DNA from: Microvelia longipes
Taxonomy: Eukaryota > Arthropoda > Insecta > Hemiptera > Veliidae
Assembly (NCBI GenBank): GCA_018340805.1
Contig: JACMZG010000008.1
Location: 25,158,861-25,222,860, forward strand
Length of the DNA: 64,000 nucleotides
Direction of reading: 5' to 3'
The translations under genes and the position numbers were made by a program. Under the pieces are notes generated by a model. That model had not been told where the DNA came from and made no database searches. It worked only from the letters and a program-made list of their open reading frames with translations. This document shows, one piece after another, positions 24,692 to 37,312 of this stretch (position 1 is the stretch's first letter; the number at the start of each line of letters is the position of its first letter).

Positions 24692-24706
24692 GTGTGTGTG
24701 TGTGTA
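24554..24706. repeat. (TA)n/(CA)n/(TA)n/(TG)n compound microsatellite
   Basis: TA run, CA run, a second TA run and a closing TG run; the CA and TG blocks make it partly self-complementary. Confidence 0.95.
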
Positions 24707-25501
24707 TAGTTAACGGCTCTTTCAGTGGATTAAAAGAGATTAAATGTCTAATCTCTTGAATTCCGATTCCTTAATCAGGTTGCTTCTTTATTCTGAAGTC
24801 TTAACTCATGTAGACATAGGGTAGGGAGTATAGGAGCAGATAAAAAATCTGGTACAGAATACCGAATTTTTACTCACCAAATTGAATTCCCTACGCATAG
24901 CCAACCTACTTCGGACTTCAAAATATAAAACTGACCAAATTTATATTGCATTTTATAAATATTCAAATTGTTTAATGAAAATGGCTTTTAATGACAATTG
25001 ACAGCCACATTGGGCTGCCTTTAAATTCTGTGAAAGAGAGGTTAACAAAACAAGTACATAAAGCAAATGAAATAAAAACCAAATGAAACAGTTAATCACA
25101 GTCGTCAAAAGAAATAATAAAATTGTTTACATAAAACGATAAGCAGCAGTTTTAGTTCTTTAAAATTATAACATTATTAATAAGGAAAATAGTATCCGCA
25201 GTTAAATATATCAAACCAAGTAACCAGAATCAAGTAATAAATAACTTAAAGAACAAGTTATAAAATAATTAATTGAGTTGTAAAAACGAAAAATACATAT
25301 GACCAAAAACAAGCAGACATTCAGGCTTATCAGGTGAATTCATCATTTCAACACATTAAATAAGCATTACACCATAAATAGACAAGAAGAAAGTTGTAGA
25401 ACTAGAGTTGATACTTTTGAGATTTCACTGCAAATAAAGTTTTTTAAGTTAAACATTTCTGGTTTTATCTTGACTTTTACAGGAAAATCAACGTTAAAAG
25501 T
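24707..25501. other. AT-rich spacer, no gene recognised
   Basis: No gene; runs into the large palindrome. Confidence 0.5.
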
Positions 25502-26653
25502 TATATATAAACTAATAACAAGTCTCTTCACACTAACTGTTTTTATTACAAACAAGAGCCGACTTTCGACCACTTCTGGCCATCCTCAGTCTAGACAAAC
25601 AGTAAAATAACACAAATTAAAAACTAGAAAACAATAAAATAACTAATAAATAAAATCGTAAGAAGGCAGAGTAAAATGAAGAATTAACTGAAATAATTAA
25701 ATACATAAACCAATAAATAAATTAAATAAATAAAATAAATAAATGCAACAAATAAATTAAATAAATAAATTAAATAAATAAATTAAAAATAAATAAACTG
25801 AATAAATAAAAATAAATAAATAAAATAAATAAATTAATAAATTAATAAATTAAATAATTAAAAATAAAATACATAAATGGAGGTTAAAAAATGATGAAAT
25901 CAATAAAATAAAACAAATAACCTAGAACATTCCTAAAATCAAAAGCTAAACGTAGAGTAGAGCATAAATCCAAAGAACCTACCATGCAAAATTGAGTGCC
26001 GCGTTATATATAGTCCTTCAGAGGCATAGGACGCACTGATTTTAATGCAATATTTTTGCAGTTAGGCCGTCTTTCCCTCTCTTCGAGCCAATGTCGCAGC
26101 GCTATGACATTGCGCTATAAATCAGTGCGTCCTATGCCTCTGAAGGACTATATATAACGCGGCACTCAATTTGCATGGTAGGTTCTTTGGATTTATGCTC
26201 TACTCTACGTTTTAGCTTTTGATTTTAGGAATGTTCTAGGTTATTTTTATTTATTGATTTCATCATTTTTTAACCTTCCATTTATGTATTTTATTTATTA
26301 ATTAATTAATTTTATTTAATTTATTAATTTATTTATTTTATTTATTTATTTAATTTATATTCAGTTTATTTATTTTATTTATTTAATTTATTTATTTAAT
26401 TTATTTGTTGCATTTATTTATTTTATTTATTTAATTTATTTATTGGTTTATGTATTTAATTATTTCAGTTAATTCTTCATTTTACTCTGCCTTCTTACGA
26501 TTTATTTATTAGTTATTTTATTGTTTTCTAGTTTTTAAATTTGTGTTATTTTACTGTTTGTCTAGACTGAGGATGGCCAGAAGTGGTCGAAAGTCGGCTC
26601 TTGTTTGTATAAAAACAGTTAGTGTGAAGAGACTTGTTATTAGTTTATATATA
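25502..26653. repeat. 1.15 kb near-perfect palindrome (foldback)
   Basis: Left arm 25502-26041 and right arm 26119-26653 are inverted copies of about 535-540 bp, separated by a spacer of roughly 77 bp (26042-26118). The differences I noticed are small indels in AAAT/ATTT-rich stretches. Each arm has, from the outside in, AGTCTCTTCACACTAACTG, an AGAGCCGACTTTCGACC motif, a long AAAT-rich tract and a GC-richer inner part (GAGTGCCGCGTTATATATAG). The outer motif resembles Penelope-like termini (also at 38.65 kb). A transcript would fold into a very long duplex. Protein frames here are arm copies and not genes. Confidence 0.9.
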
Positions 26654-26810
26654 TATACCACTTCACATTGCAGCAACCTATAATTATTAAAAGTTATGGT
26701 AGTTGTTAAAACAAGAAAGCAACTGATCATGAAGGAAAAACGCATTAACAACGCATATAAATCAAAACATGCAAAAAGTGTACTTTTTAATAGCCATACC
26801 TATATTTTTT

Positions 26811-27174
26811 TTATTTTTCCTCATTTATACCGCTTTGGTTTCTTTTGGAAAGTATTGTGTTTGTGAAAAAAAAATGGAAACTTGGATTTCACCTAAATTA
26901 TACTTTTCAGTTGATTTTAAGCCCTCTTAAGTGGTTTGTGTGAGTGTTAACTAATATCATCGTTGCTCCCAGAGAGTAATAATGCAAGAGAGATGTAACT
27001 TGGTACGAAATCAATCTATAGATAGTTGAGCTATACAGAAACAATTTGTTATGATCTTATTAACTAGGAATAATGAAAAGAAAAATGTCAAAACTTCATA
27101 AATATTTCGATCGACTAGATATTTGATAAACATGTACTTATGTCATCATATGAGCTAAGTTTTTTACACGCACA
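26811..27174 (+). repeat. Composite 5S-type repeat, head and middle (split copy)
   Basis: TTTTTCCTCATTTATACCGC, GTATTGTGTTTGTG, GTTGCTCCCAGAGAG and the middle section occur in family order. The copy stops near TTTTTTACACG and resumes after a tRNA-like SINE at 27540. Confidence 0.7.

Positions 27175-27176
<2 letters not shown>

Positions 27177-27235
<59 letters not shown>
27177..27235. repeat. (TA)n tract, tail of the adjoining SINE
   Basis: TA run at the 3' end (minus-strand sense) of the tRNA-like SINE. Confidence 0.9.
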
Positions 27236-27237
<2 letters not shown>

Positions 27238-27538
27238 CGTCTTGATAAGAGCTTTGTAGCCCATCAGGGTTAACCCCTGCGGAAACCACCTAAGGTTGTA
27301 GTGGCAACTATTTTGATCAAAGTGTTATCAAGTTATCAATAGCAGACGATAATTAATTAAACAATAATTAACAATTAATAATCTTCTACAAATCGTGAGG
27401 GTTACCGGGGATGCGAACCCCAGAACATTCTGGGGTTCGGATTCTGACTTCGACTTTAGTGTCGAAAGTCAGTATAAATACAGACGCTCTAATGACCTTA
27501 ACCACGGAGGCGGCTCGGATATCTTCCAGCGAGTCTTC
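27236..27538 (-). mobile_element. tRNA-derived SINE
   Basis: On the minus strand a tRNA-like head begins GCCGCCTCCGTGGTTAAGG (from about 27515). It has an A-box-like GTGGTTAAGGTCATTAGAGC, and the B-box-like GGTTCGCATCCCC maps to 27407-27419. Between them are two hairpins (27417-27438 and about 27445-27472), so the normal cloverleaf is disrupted. A body of about 170 bp follows, ending CTTATCAAGACGC and (TA)n. The unit lies between two TTTTTTA copies (27160-27166 and 27539-27545) and splits a composite repeat, so it is a later insertion. Transcription would be by pol III; mobilisation would need an outside RT. Confidence 0.6.
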
Positions 27539-27539
27539 T

Positions 27540-27800
27540 TTTTTATAAGTTCATAAAAAAATAATTAAATAGAGTTGAAATTTGGTACAAGAATATCTTT
27601 TTACATTAATAAAAAAGTTTTGATCGTTCTAATATTTACCAAGTATACCTCGGTTTTTGTTTGATCAAAAAAGTTAAGAATCATCGAGGCAGGTTAGTGC
27701 CTGCATGGGTGACCGCAGGAAATAAACGAATGTATTACTAAGGACGAGCGAAGCAAGTCCGTGAATTAAGGATGAGCGTAGCGAATCAAATATCATATGA
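27540..27800 (+). repeat. Composite 5S-type repeat, 3' part (continuation of 26811-27174)
   Basis: Contains a clear 5S rRNA-like stretch: GATCAAAAAAGTTAAG, GGTTAGTGCCTGCATGGG and TGACCGCAGG (about 27662-27720). Tail hairpins follow: GGACGAGCGAAGCAAGTCC (27742-27760) and GGATGAGCGTAGCGAATC (27770-27787). It is the copy with the clearest GGTTAGTGC...TGGGTGACCGC match. Confidence 0.75.
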
Positions 27801-28389
27801 AAATACGCTAAAACTAGTCCTTCAGCAAACTGATACAAGACAACAACATTTTGTCCACGAAGCGACAACAAAGAGGCCCGGAGCCCCAATGCGGTACACC
27901 TTACTATCTTGTTTATAAAACTTATAGTCAATTTTGGGAAGATCAAATTCTCACAGAAATAAACGTTCCAATTATAATAACCCGTGTTCTTTGAATTAAT
28001 GATAATTTAATAAATTTATGCTATGTTAGTAACAGTAGTAGGCGAAGAAATAAGTATATAAGTAATAAAAAAAAATAAATTTTAAGGTATGTCGATATAA
28101 TTATTCATATCCTTATACTCACGTTAATATATCAAAGGAGTTCTCAGTGTAATGTATTTTTTAAACATACCTGCAACAGAAAATAAATAAATAAATAAGT
28201 GACTTCGGTAAGTAACTAATAGGGATAAAGTAACACCAATATGAGTGTTATCATAATTAATAATAGGTGAAAAAAATTTAATAAACGCAATAAGTCTGGG
28301 TCGGGGGTCCGCGTCAGAACACACAAATTAAACAACAGAAGTCACAACTTGTTATTTAATTTTTTCCAATTTTTTAAAGAAAATATGCA

Positions 28390-28550
28390 TATTATCTTAC
28401 AGATTATACATTACATTGCACGGTACAGCATTATTTGCACTAATGTGAAGCTCAGTTTATGGTCATTTTTAACGCAAAACTGTAAATAAGATAAAAAATT
28501 AGCGTCGGTACCAAGATTCGAACTTGGGAACCCTAGAATTGAGTAGTCTT
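28390..28550 (-). repeat. SINE-like repeat with tRNA T-arm
   Basis: CCAAGTTCGAATCTTGG (minus strand, 28511-28527) is a perfect T-stem with the usual seven-base loop, flanked by TACCGACGCT. The 5' half of a tRNA is not recognisable. The downstream body (AAACTGAGCTTCAC, then GTGCAAATAATGCTG) recurs at 42.05-42.12 kb and weakly at 60.4 kb, so this is a dispersed family. Confidence 0.5.
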
Positions 28551-31500
28551 ATTTTTAAAAGATTAATTCTTATTTTTTAAAAAGTATTCTCAAGTAAATA
28601 GCCATCAGAAAACAAAACTAACACAGTACTTTTCCTAAATGCCTACGGTGGTAGGCGAGGAAAAATTTTAAAAAATGCTTCACTACTTAATCTTTTATAT
28701 AATAATACAAAACTTCATACTTAGATATAAATAAGTAAATGCATTTTATATACTTTTACTTAATAAAACTTAAACAATACAAAGTATATATTGAAAACAT
28801 CTGCGAATGTAAGGTAGACAAACCATTATAGAACTATAAAAAAAACTTCTTTATACTTTTAGTAACCTAAATTATATAAATAAGAATTACATAGGCAAAG
28901 AAATGGTAACATAGAATTAAAAACGAAGTGTTCGATGCTGTGAAAAGAAAGTAAAAAAGAGATTTATTTTGTTGTTACATAAGTATTAATTTCATTGACA
29001 GCTTATAACGTTCAAAAATTGATTAAATGAAATGAAAGGAAAGCTGTCATTTAGGATTTATTCTGTCTTTACCTATAAGACAAGGGAGAGAATGTTTATA
29101 CCCAAATGTCAATCATGTCAATCATGTCAATTTATCAATTAAAATATAATAAATCAATAATAAAATTCTATAAACTATAAACAATTTGTTGAAGCCTGCA
29201 AGTCAATAAAATTTATAAATCTCTTCACATAATAAAATTCTATTTTTTTCCAATTTGAAATTACTAAATTCTAATCTTTATGAAGAATAACAACACTTGA
29301 TAAAATTACAATAAAAATCAAATTATCAAATTATTTATTGTATCTGGGGTACACCACCAAAAATAATTAAATAACCCGGAAGAACTGCTAATATGATTGA
29401 TGATTCAAAAAAATTAAAGTCTAAAATAAGGAAATGTCATCATAGATAATAAAAGATAAAATTTCAGGTGTCTTAGATAATGACAAAGCAAAGGTGTGAC
29501 TGTCACCTGTTGAATGCAGGGATTCTCATATGGTGTCATCATCAAACTTAATCTTATTTAACATTTACCTAACTCGACTGAATGATCAAGAGACGGATTT
29601 TCTATCCCTATTATAGTTTGAAATGACAAGGAAGAAGAAATTTCTTAATATATTATATTAAGGATCCTTTTTCGAGAGATATAACTGTACATTCTTTAAG
29701 AGGTCACGTGATGTCATAGGTGACAGAATGTGCTTATGTAAGAACACTGGGGAATTACTGTAGGTTCAGTCATTAGAGCACACAAATAAAATAACTGTGA
29801 AAGTTACACTGCAAGTAAAAAAAGTTAAAACGCGAAACCAAATCCTTTGGTATTCCTTAAGTCTAAATTGTAACAAATTTACATTGAAAGGTAGAAATTT
29901 CTGTAAAAAAATATTGAGATAATTATATGATGGGACTGTCTATACTAATATGCCCTGGGAGCCGTTATATGTTGTTATCAGCTTCTGGTGTAAAGAATAA
30001 AAGAGTTAATATCTCAATTAGAACCTATTTGATGATTTGAAGCAGTTTTGAAGTAAAAAGTCAAAACAAACAAAGCAACACGTCTTTTTTAACAAGAATG
30101 AGCACGTAAAAAAGCAGTGATATTAATGAAAATAAACACAAAAATAGTTTTATATATTAATAATATATTTTAACAGGATATATAAACATAATCAAATATT
30201 TAAATAAGACTTCTTGTCACTAGTTTTAATGTCCAGATAAGTGTATTCTAAGTTTTTACTGGGTAAATTGTAGCTTAAATGGTAGCCTTTGCTTGAATTT
30301 TGGCTTAAAATGTTTAAAATTATCCTTCTTTGGGTTTAACTTATTTAGAAGGAATTGGTTGAAGATAATAAATGAGTGATTGTGTATCAGGTTCGTAGAT
30401 GATTTGACTAACACACAGGGTGAACTATTAGCCCTCTTTTTAATTTTTGTATTATATAAACTTGAAGTACTTTGCTTTTGTAAGTATGATGTTACTTTAT
30501 TTTAGCGGTATGATGCACTTTGGGTGCCCAATCAGCTATTGCAACTGTAAGAAAAAAGTGAATATGTTTTAGAGTTCAGTGATGATGATGATAAAAAGAC
30601 ATCTTAGGTATATCTATACTATTTTTGTCTAAAACCTTTTTGGTGCAAAGAAGAGTCCAATCCTCTAAATTGAAATACATGTTTGACTTAAAATTATCAC
30701 TGGGATGTTCATAAGTTTGACATCTTTTATAGGATAGCAGTAGACACAAAAACAGAATGAATAGAACTTGAATCAAACAAAGGCATGAAGATGAGTTTCA
30801 AAATCAGACTAGTGTTAAATGAAAATATACTAAAAGAAAGTTTTTATAAAGATATATTTCAAAAAGACAACAACTTGAACTCTCATTACTATGATTAAGT
30901 AAGATAATTTGTAGAGGGACCAGGAACCGGGTACACGTACATTCCTAAGAAGCCTCATAATGATGTCAGAGGTGAAAAACATTTACATAACTAGTGATTT
31001 TAAGTCTTCACATTTCAAAAGACTAATTTGTAAGCAATTTATTTCAGATAGCTCATTTTATTCGACAAAAACATAATATATGTTATTTCAGACCATAGGG
31101 CCCTATTAGTAGTGACTAACTAATAGTAATCCTAATAAGGTATTTATGTGAATCTTAATACAAAAGGCTTTTCGCACTTGTCTTGTATTTTCTTTTTAAA
31201 TGCGTCTCTAAAATAAGAATTTCATTTTATTTTTAAAAGACAATAATTTTTTAATTTGATAGATACAAATTATTCAGGTATATAAGAAGCACAATGTAAT
31301 GAATCTTTATGTATAAAACACTCAAAATTGAATGAGTCTTCATGTATAATTGACTTAAAAAATAAAAATTGCATATACACATGAGGATGGTCATCATGTA
31401 ATCAAGTCAGGTATTTTGGAATAACTGCAGTTTACTTCCACTCATATTAGGCCTTAATTAAGTGTTTTGGAGTCAAAATAAGAGACACATTTAGAGACTA

Positions 31501-31850
31501 TTAAAAGAAATTAAAGTCATTAAAAGAAATCAAAATAAAGTGTAGGGAAAATATAAACAGAGCTTACAGGATTGTTGTCATTTTAAGTATCGCCAAAGCT
31601 AGTATAGTCTGTTGTCACGATCTATTTATTGATATAGTTGATGTAAAAGCTATAATCTTAAACTAACAAGATACTTAGTAGAAAGGAACTATTAATAGAT
31701 GGCCTTATCAATGGTCAATAAAATTCTTTGATGGAAACATTTTATTGACTCTTTGAAAAAATACCTTTAACAAAAAAACTGGAAAGCCGCAACACTGTTT
31801 TCCTTTATATAACCTAAAACTTATCATAAACCTATCTTATCAGTTTGATA
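28551..31850. other. AT-rich spacer, no gene recognised
   Basis: Holds a short composite-repeat head fragment on the minus strand (28623-28665, GTAGGCATTTAGG...AGTACTG). Around 29700 GAGGTCACGTGATGTC recurs in altered form near 32445 (AGGTCAAGCGTGATGTCAC). No gene. Confidence 0.5.
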
Positions 31851-31861
31851 TATGTATATAT

Positions 31862-31933
<72 letters not shown>

Positions 31934-31934
31934 T
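31851..31934. repeat. (TA)n microsatellite
   Basis: TA run with two phase breaks. Confidence 0.95.
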
Positions 31935-34525
31935 CATAGCTTCTTATTAACCCTATTAGCGTTATTTTATGATTGAAATTCAAAAAAAGTATTAGAAAAG
32001 AACGTAGAATTTATATATTAGTGGCATGAAAAAAATATTTTATGATGGATCTTATTCTTTTAGTCAGTTTAAATATTAAGTATTAATATTTTTCTTATGC
32101 CATAATTCTCTTCAGGAGTATTGCAGAAGAAATGTCTGTCTATTTACCCATTAAACAGCTAATTACTAATACTCATGTTATGATCTATTTTTATCAAAAA
32201 CTCGTTAATTTTTATTTTAATACATTCATTAAAATGGATTATAAGGTAAAACTAACTTGTCTTTTATAGCTGGCACAATAAGATAATAAGGTTAATAAAC
32301 CAAATACCAACCTCGTAACCTTCCATCATTTTTAGAAAAACAAGGCCAAAATTACTTCATCGAAAGAGGAAGAAATTCTTCAAGTATTACAGAATTTCAG
32401 AAGATGCAATGCAGTGGCGTTTAAAGGAACCGGTACGTCGTGAAGAGGTCAAGCGTGATGTCACGAGGTGACAGACCACTTTACATAATTCTTTAAACGC
32501 CTTTAGTTTACACTTTATAAGCACGTAACATCTTCTGTGCTTCTTCAAATTTATATATTAAGAAATTAAAATTTTATCTTAAATCATTCTTTTTACAAAT
32601 AATGAAGACATGACACAGCTTATTGCCATTTTTAAAAAAACAAAAAAAAAATATTTTGTTATTCAGTTTATCGAGTTAGCCAGTGCACGTGATTTCCCTT
32701 CGTGGACTCTCAATATTTTATTTTTGTTCAAACTTCATTTAGCTCATAAGAATCTTATACACACTTTAAGTGCAAAGCACAAATGTAAGTCATAAAAATA
32801 GTATAAACACATCATATCCAAAGAGTAGCTTATTTTAATTTTAGATTTCAAGAATCGGAGAATATATTACAGTATGGCTTAAAATATTTATTTTAGAATA
32901 TAGTTGTAGCGGGGTGAGCCAACCGGAATTCAAAAAAAGATTAAATAAAAATTCAATTATTATGAAATAATTAATAATAAGATATTACTTCTTATACAAT
33001 TTATATCTTGAATATTTTTTATCTTGCACTTAGTACATGCAATTATTTCTGATTTACTCATAAATTATTACTTCAAATACATTTATATAATTTCTCATTA
33101 ATATTTATTCAATTTAAATATATTAAATAGTAGGTAATATCGTATTTACCTATACGCATTAATATTGTATTTCATTTATTATATTTGTTCTCATAGCTTT
33201 TTTTTTGTAAAATATAAAAAAAAACCTCTAGGTGATATATCATGAAAATGATTTCATAAACTTCATTCGAAAATCCGATTATAGTCAAAGGAATCCTAAT
33301 GATGTTTCATCTCACTATACTCGATACAAGGAAGTAATGTACAACTTTGAAGTGAGACATTGTATATCTATGAGAAAATCTTCTTCAAATGTTATTAGGT
33401 ACCAAAACGTTCCTGAGATCACATACTGATGTCATAATGTCTCGGTATTTTACATAACAATATCCACATCTAATCGTATATCTTCGAAATAATATATAAT
33501 CTAAATCAGAGTTAATATGAAATTGACAATATACATGGATTGGAATTTTAAGTTTAAAGAAAATACCACTATGTTGACAGTTAGGGTATCAAAAATCAAG
33601 CCTTACGAATTCAAACCCTAACTAAAACTTTACAACAATAAATTTTACTACTATCCCTTCAAGATATTTACTTACCTGTATTATAAATAGGAACAATCTC
33701 TTCATAATAACAATGCGTAAAATAAACGAAATCATATATTAATTGAAACGATAATAACATTATCGTGGAGAATTTTCTTTTCTTCTTATCTATTTCTAAA
33801 CTGCACAGGAACTTCTCTCTGATATATAAATAAGCCAACAAATTTACGTATACGCCAATATGGTTAAACATAAAATTCTCCAGGGAAAGGAAAACTACAC
33901 ACCAGTGTAATAGAGGAACGTTACGAACCTCTCTTTTTAGACCGGAAAATTAATAGATATATACTAGATACTTAGGGGCATAGCCTATCAAAATACATTA
34001 AGAGTTCTGAAACATCATTTTGGGGCTCTTAGGGGCTCTATGCAACCTCATTGAAACCTCTTCTAGGAGCAAGGTATCATAAAGAGTAAGGAGTAAGATC
34101 ATTGTTTTCGGTGTCCTGCATATTGTTTGTGTTTTGATTTATATTTTTCAACGTTATACTTTATAATTCACTGTAATTTTGTTCTGTTCATTTGATTATT
34201 GATAGTCGAAAGGGGTCAGGTTATTTTTTTGAAAAGTTAATTGTGTCTAGTTAGGGTTTCTAGTAATATGTTTCTATGGGTAAATTTATAAGTTATAAAT
34301 TTATAATTTATCTGTAATAAATTAAAATTGAACATAGTTAAAGCACTATTCTAAAGTCTTCTTCTCATTACTTTTTTACTCAAACTATTATATTTACCTT
34401 TATTTACGTTTAATAATTTCAGTAACTTAACTAAAAAATAAACTAAATTAAAGTCGGCATTCTTGCAGAATGCCGACCAGTATCGGTTTGGAGCAACTTT
34501 TCTGAAACGCCGCCGAAGGATATAC
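31935..34525. other. AT-rich spacer, no gene recognised
   Basis: Short frames only (60-67 codons) with no recognised motifs. Confidence 0.5.
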
Positions 34526-34530
34526 AAGTA

Positions 34531-34813
34531 CAAGTGTATACCTTTACGTAGTAAATAAGTACACCAAGTTTCGTTTCAATACAAGAAGTGTATCCATAAT
34601 TTTTGTAGGATCATAAATGTTAAGCAGCATGGATGGGTAACCGCTGGGAATGAAATATCTAAGGACGCGTGAAGCGAGTCCAAAGACATGCTGCAGTATA
34701 CATTTTATGACTTGTATTTTCTGAGGACGAGGGAAGCGAGTCCAAAGCAAAGAGGATGAGCGTAGCGAATCCGATGTGATGAGGAAAACTTCTGGGTACT
34801 CTAAACCTATTTT
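34531..34813 (+). repeat. Composite 5S-type repeat, 3' half with three hairpins
   Basis: Starts in the ACCTTTACGTAGTAAATAAG link and passes the 5S-like part. That part is shortened here: AAATGTTAAGCAGCATGGAT runs straight into GGGTAACCGCTGGGAAT. Three hairpin modules follow: 34663-34681, 34725-34743 and GGATGAGCGTAGCGAATCC (34754-34772). The tail reads GATGTGATGAGGAAAA and ends near a T run. Confidence 0.75.
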
Positions 34814-37249
34814 TTATGAAACGTCTGCTATAATAAATCTAATTTGACCGAAAGCTAGTCGAGCCACAAACTTGTATTTTGAGCTTTTACCGAGCTGGAT
34901 GTTAATTCAAGCTCTCATAGTGGATATCTTACGACTTCAGGAGCAGGCTATCGGCTAATTTTGAACACTTTATTTAGATGATTGCAAATCTTATAACGGT
35001 AAAGCACCATTTGAAAGAACTCACAATTTTAAAACTAATTTAAAACAAACAACCTAAACCACTAACACTAAAACTTTACTAATATTTGACCTTTTATTAA
35101 AAGATGGAATCACAAATTAAAGCAATAAGGAAGGAACAAAGTAATAACAGAATTTTATCACATTATCTAAAATAATAAACTGAGGTCAACTTAATTATAT
35201 CTCCAATCCAAGTAAACATCTCTTAGCAGCTTATCAATAATAATTATAAAATCATTATTCTAACCAATTTTTAGTTAAGTGACTAAAATTATTAAACATA
35301 AATAAAGGTAAATATAATACTTTGAGTAAAAAAGTAATGAGAAAAAGAAAAATAATTAAGTCTCATAAAGTAATAATTGACTTATCGCTGGTTCTTAACT
35401 AATTTTAATTGCAATAAAACAGTACTTTACAGTCTAATTACATAATATAATACTATAAAATTATAATTGATAAAATATTTATACTAACCAATGATAAAAT
35501 TTTATAATTCACAGACGGAAGAAATAGAAGCATAAATTCTAATCACAGATTACAGAGTTTGGTTACACAATATGACCACGCCAAAAAATCGACTACCAGC
35601 TGGCAATGGCCCACTTTGTTGTTTGAAAACTAGTCTGTCAATAAACTCTTACCGGATAGATCAGTAGGTAATTTCGAATTTACTTTTAAAGCCATAAATA
35701 GAAACTTAATTGTTTTGGGATAAAACAAAATAACATTACCTTTATAATGAAATAAAATTTTCATTATAGACTTAGACAAAGTAAAGTAAAAATTCTTCAT
35801 CATATATTTCATTCTTCTGCTACGGGCAGGGAAAAAGCAAAGAATAAATACACAGAGTATTAATTTTTATTAGAGCCTTAAGTTAGCCAGGCTCTAGAAA
35901 GTGGACTCCTTAGAGTACTTGCGCAGAATTATTTTTTACAGGACGCTGTCCTTCACTAATGACAGACAAATTTTGATGAGAAGTAATGGTGTGGTTGAGG
36001 CCGAAACATCGTTTTATGTTGAAGGTTCATTACATTAGGAAAAGCAATTGCTATGCCTTAAAATATATTAAAATAATTCATCCCGTTGTTTGTCTCCGAT
36101 AAGGGTTGTAGAGGGGTTGAGTCTCTACCCTCCCTCTAGGGAGACCTAGTACGAGTAAGTATCCTTATGGTACTCACTGGAAACTGACTCACTTCTATCA
36201 CCCCTTATCACTGTGTTATCTACCTAAGTACTCCCTCAAAGTATTACTCTTTGTTCAGCAAGAACCAATACCTTAGGTGAAGCCTAACAAGCCACTCTTC
36301 TCTAGATCAACCCATTCCAACTTCAATCAAACCATTTTCTTTGAGCAGGTTATTTTCAACACGACTAAAAGCAAAATAAATAAAGTGAAACCCATATTAT
36401 AAAAATTATGGACATGAACTTAAAGAAAACAATTATAAGAAATGCACACACACCATAATATAAACAACCAATTAATATAAAAGCGAAATCAATTCATACT
36501 AAGTGACTTTGTCGGTGGGTGTGTCTTTATACTTATTGTACTTAGCTTATTAATCTTTTAAACCTATCACGCACACCATCCGTCTGAATCAAGTTTATAA
36601 CAACGTCACCACTTAATAACACCATTAATACGAATAATTCTACTTCATTGATACTACAAGATCAAACTTAATAAGTAAAAGGAAAATAATTAAGTATTTA
36701 AAGGTTTAATACACTCCTACGGGGAAATTCCTGTAACAAGTGATTTGTCATTATATTCTTGGCAAAGCGAGATAATTATTTTATCCTGAAATATTCTCAT
36801 ACATTTAACGGATACTGTTTAATATTCTGGGAACTAAACATCTAGTTTTACAAATGTATTATCACTTATGAATAAAACACTTGCAGCATTGCAGGTTTAA
36901 GTGTTTTACGAAAAACATATATTAGAAACTAATTATTAGGAAGCTAGTAAAAATAACGCTTTGTTTTCATTACTATTACCTTGTTTTTTTTTACAAACTT
37001 CTTGCTTGTATTGTTTGTAACTTTTTTTGTATTTTGCAGTAATACAAAAATGATAATTGGAAAAAAACATGTGTGAAAAATGAAGTCACTTGCAATGAGG
37101 GAAATGTTTGGATTATATGCGAGGCAGTTTTTACAGAAATACTGAAATTATATATGAAATTCAATAATAAAAAAAAATATAATACAAAAAGATTGTTATA
37201 AAAGAGTAAATTTCTTGGACTGATATTTTACTCTATTTAGTAAATGGAG
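34814..37249. other. AT-rich spacer with a Penelope-like motif
   Basis: No gene. TTTTGATGAGAAG and GTTGAGGCCGAAACATCG (35971-36011) resemble a Penelope-like terminus. A GC-richer patch at 36080-36310 is not recognised. Confidence 0.4.
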
Positions 37250-37312
37250 AATTATTATTATTATTATTAGTAGTAGTATTATTATTATTAGTACCTACTA
37301 TATATTATTAAT
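37250..37312. repeat. (ATT)n trinucleotide repeat
   Basis: ATT units interrupted by AGT; further ATT stretches lie at 37320-37400 and 37556-37590. Confidence 0.9.

Noticed and set aside
24383..24713. Frames of 82 and 92 codons around 24.4-24.7 kb
   Set aside because: Overlapping on opposite strands and composed largely of microsatellite-encoded Y/I/H; better explained by a tRNA-like repeat followed by (TA)n.
25540..25602. Hammerhead ribozyme in the palindrome arms (and at 38.7 kb)
   Set aside because: CTGAGGA and GAAA are present with a 5 bp stem between them, but one extra T sits between the CTGANGA core and the stem, and I found no partner strands for stems I and III with a proper cleavage site. 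A covariance-model search would decide.
25367..26751. Frames of 66-68 codons at the palindrome edges (SVKRLVISLY- and YKLITSLFTLTVF-type)
   Set aside because: They fall at the two ends of the inverted repeat and reflect the arms and their flanks, not conserved proteins.
28511..28527. Functional tRNA gene on the minus strand
   Set aside because: The T-arm is perfect, but no matching D-arm, anticodon arm or acceptor 5' strand is found upstream.
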